Assembly (NCBI GenBank): GCA_943327965.2 | Contig: CALPYQ020000146.1 | Location: 1 to 5,344 of the forward strand | Reading direction: 5' to 3' | From: Singulisphaera sp. GP187 | GTDB taxonomy: Bacteria > Pseudomonadota > Gammaproteobacteria > Burkholderiales > Burkholderiaceae_C | DNA: 5,344 nucleotides | Part shown: positions 4,037-5,344 of the stretch, one piece after another | How positions within the stretch are numbered: the first letter of the stretch is position 1 | Layout: each line of letters opens with the position of its first letter | Program-made: the position numbers and the translations under genes | The notes under the pieces: generated by a model | The model's database searches: none | The model's input: the letters and a program-made list of their open reading frames with translations, nothing else | What the model was told of the DNA's origin: nothing

Positions 4037-5344
4037 TCAAGGCGTAACTGCGCCGCGAATCATTTGTGCAAATTGATCGCTGTAAGGCGGCAGCATGCCC
4101 CATTCGCGGCGTGGATCGTGTCCGCCAGCGCTGTACACGCTACGGGCATGGCTAAACTCTAAGAAGCCTTCGTGACCATGGTAGTGCCCCATGCCAGATG
4201 CGCCAACACCGCCAAAGGGCGCATCATGTAAGGCGGGGTGCATCACCACATCATTGAGTGACACGCCACCCGACAAGGTGTGGTCTAACACCCAGGCTTG
4301 TTCTTGGCTGTCTGTGCCAAAGTAATAAAGGGCCAGTGGGCGTTCACCAGCATTGATCTCGGCCACGGCTTGCTTCAATGTTGAATAGGTGCGAACCACC
4401 AAAGCAGGTCCAAAAATTTCGCACTTGGCAATCTCAGTGTCGGAACTTGGATTGACCACCATGCGAAGCGGCAGTCGACGATTGGCAGCATTGTCGTCAC
4501 CGGCCACCACAATCCTTGCACCCTTGGCATTGGCATCTTGAACATAAGACGCCACGCGTTCGAGGTGTCTGTCATTCACAATGGGTGTGACATCGACGTT
4601 GTCGGCCGTGGTGGGAAAGAGGCCTTTGTAAACAGTCTGAATGTGGGTGAGCAAATTTTCTAATTCGGATTCGTGGACCCAGACCACATCGGGTGACACA
4701 CACAGCTGACCCGAGTTGGCACTCTTGCCCACGGCAATGCGCTCTGCGGCATTGGCAATGTCGGCGCCGCTGCCAACAATCACGGGTGATTTACCGCCCA
4801 ACTCCAAGGTAACCGGCACCAAATTGTCAGAGGCCGCTTTCATGATGAGTTTGCCCACGCTGGTTGCGCCCGTAAAGACCAAGTGGTTCCATGCTTGTTT
4901 GGAAAATTCTGCGGCCACGGCAGGGCCACCTTGGACGACGGTCAACTCATCAGGTTTGAAAAATTCGGCCACGGCTTGTTGCAATAACGCTGCGGTGCGC
5001 GGTGCAATTTCGGATGGCTTGAGGACAGCGCGATTGCCGGCGGCAAAGACGCTGGCCAAAGGCGAAAGCAAGGTAAACAACGGGGCATTCCAAGTGCCAA
5101 TGATGCCCACAACACCTTTGGGCTGGTACTTGATCCACGCTGTGGCACCAAATGCATCAAACGGTTGAACGCTGGGGCGCGTTTGGTCTTGCATCCAAGT
5201 TTCTAAATGGTCTCTGGCGTGCTTCAGCGAGCCCAAGGATCCGGCCACATCGTTCATCATGGAAAAAACGGGCGACCTGCCCCCAAAGTCGGCTTCCATG
5301 GCGGCGCAAAATGGATCGCAATGCTTGACCAGCATGTCAATCAC
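4037..5344 (-). CDS. Coniferyl-aldehyde-dehydrogenase-like NAD(P)-dependent aldehyde dehydrogenase (N-terminus outside window)
   Basis: The frame is open to the right edge and encodes 435 visible residues; family members are about 470-480, so some 35-45 N-terminal residues are missing. The GTG at 5344 is just the window edge, not a credible start. In visible numbering, Asn86 (GTWNAP) stabilises the thiohemiacetal, FTGATSVGK (157-165) binds the cofactor, Glu181 in LELGGK is the general base and Cys215 in SGQLC is the nucleophile. EIFGP (309-313) is the ALDH signature that contacts ribose, and APFGGVGASGMGHYHG (375-390) with FSHARSVY (397-404) is typical of the class-3/coniferyl-aldehyde branch. 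All catalytic residues are intact. It would oxidise an aromatic, allylic or long-chain aldehyde to its acid. Its upstream region is not visible, so whether it has the shared 13-mer is unknown. It converges on the membrane protein with a 15-bp gap. Confidence 0.92.
   Translation of the reverse strand: MIDMLVKHCDPFCAAMEADFGGRSPVFSMMNDVAGSLGSLKHARDHLETWMQDQTRPSVQPFDAFGATAWIKYQPKGVVGIIGTWNAPLFTLLSPLASVFAAGNRAVLKPSEIAPRTAALLQQAVAEFFKPDELTVVQGGPAVAAEFSKQAWNHLVFTGATSVGKLIMKAASDNLVPVTLELGGKSPVIVGSGADIANAAERIAVGKSANSGQLCVSPDVVWVHESELENLLTHIQTVYKGLFPTTADNVDVTPIVNDRHLERVASYVQDANAKGARIVVAGDDNAANRRLPLRMVVNPSSDTEIAKCEIFGPALVVRTYSTLKQAVAEINAGERPLALYYFGTDSQEQAWVLDHTLSGGVSLNDVVMHPALHDAPFGGVGASGMGHYHGHEGFLEFSHARSVYSAGGHDPRREWGMLPPYSDQFAQMIRGAVTP

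Noticed and set aside
4716..5168. Plus-strand open frame of 150 codons antisense to the aldehyde dehydrogenase
   Set aside because: Low-complexity Ala/Thr/Pro-rich shadow of the conserved ALDH core; no independent support.
1..5344. Mobile element, CRISPR array, phage or toxin-antitoxin content
   Set aside because: No terminal repeats, transposase or integrase motifs, spaced repeats or small paired ORFs with family features were seen on either strand.

Overview
This window looks like a piece of a betaproteobacterial chromosome, most likely Burkholderiales/Comamonadaceae (Limnohabitans- or Rhodoferax-like). That is an inference from the mid-range GC content judged by eye, the heavy use of TTG, GGC and GCC codons, and the close resemblance of the first gene to the Comamonas 3-alpha-hydroxysteroid dehydrogenase. 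No RNA gene, insertion sequence, CRISPR array or phage gene is visible. Coding density is very high.

Layout from left to right: (1) the N-terminal 93 residues of an SDR of the 3-alpha-hydroxysteroid dehydrogenase/coniferyl-alcohol dehydrogenase type, minus strand, cut by the left edge (1-281); (2) a 168-bp divergent intergenic region (282-449); (3) a 706-residue FMN/4Fe-4S/FAD oxidoreductase of the 2,4-dienoyl-CoA reductase / trimethylamine dehydrogenase / BaiCD class, plus strand (450-2570); (4) a convergent 262-residue SDR resembling 7-alpha-hydroxysteroid dehydrogenase, minus strand (2578-3366), only 7 bp from the previous stop; (5) a second divergent intergenic region of 148 bp (3367-3514); (6) a 168-residue multi-pass membrane protein of unknown function, plus strand (3515-4021); (7) a convergent aldehyde dehydrogenase of the coniferyl-aldehyde dehydrogenase type, minus strand, truncated at its N-terminus by the right edge (4037-5344).

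Four of the five genes are redox enzymes that together could handle hydroxyl, ketone, conjugated C=C and aldehyde groups. This suits catabolism of a cyclic or polyunsaturated substrate such as a steroid, bile acid, terpenoid or phenylpropanoid. No gene fixes the substrate. Cofactor-site residues suggest a division of labour: the first SDR and the flavoenzyme look NAD(H)-type, while the second SDR looks NADP(H)-type.

The most notable non-coding signal is a perfect 13-base sequence, AATGGACGATGTC. It occurs once in each of the two divergent intergenic regions, in the same orientation and at similar distance (57 and 64 bp) from the plus-strand start codon. It is a good candidate operator tying these genes into one regulon. 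No regulator gene is inside the window.
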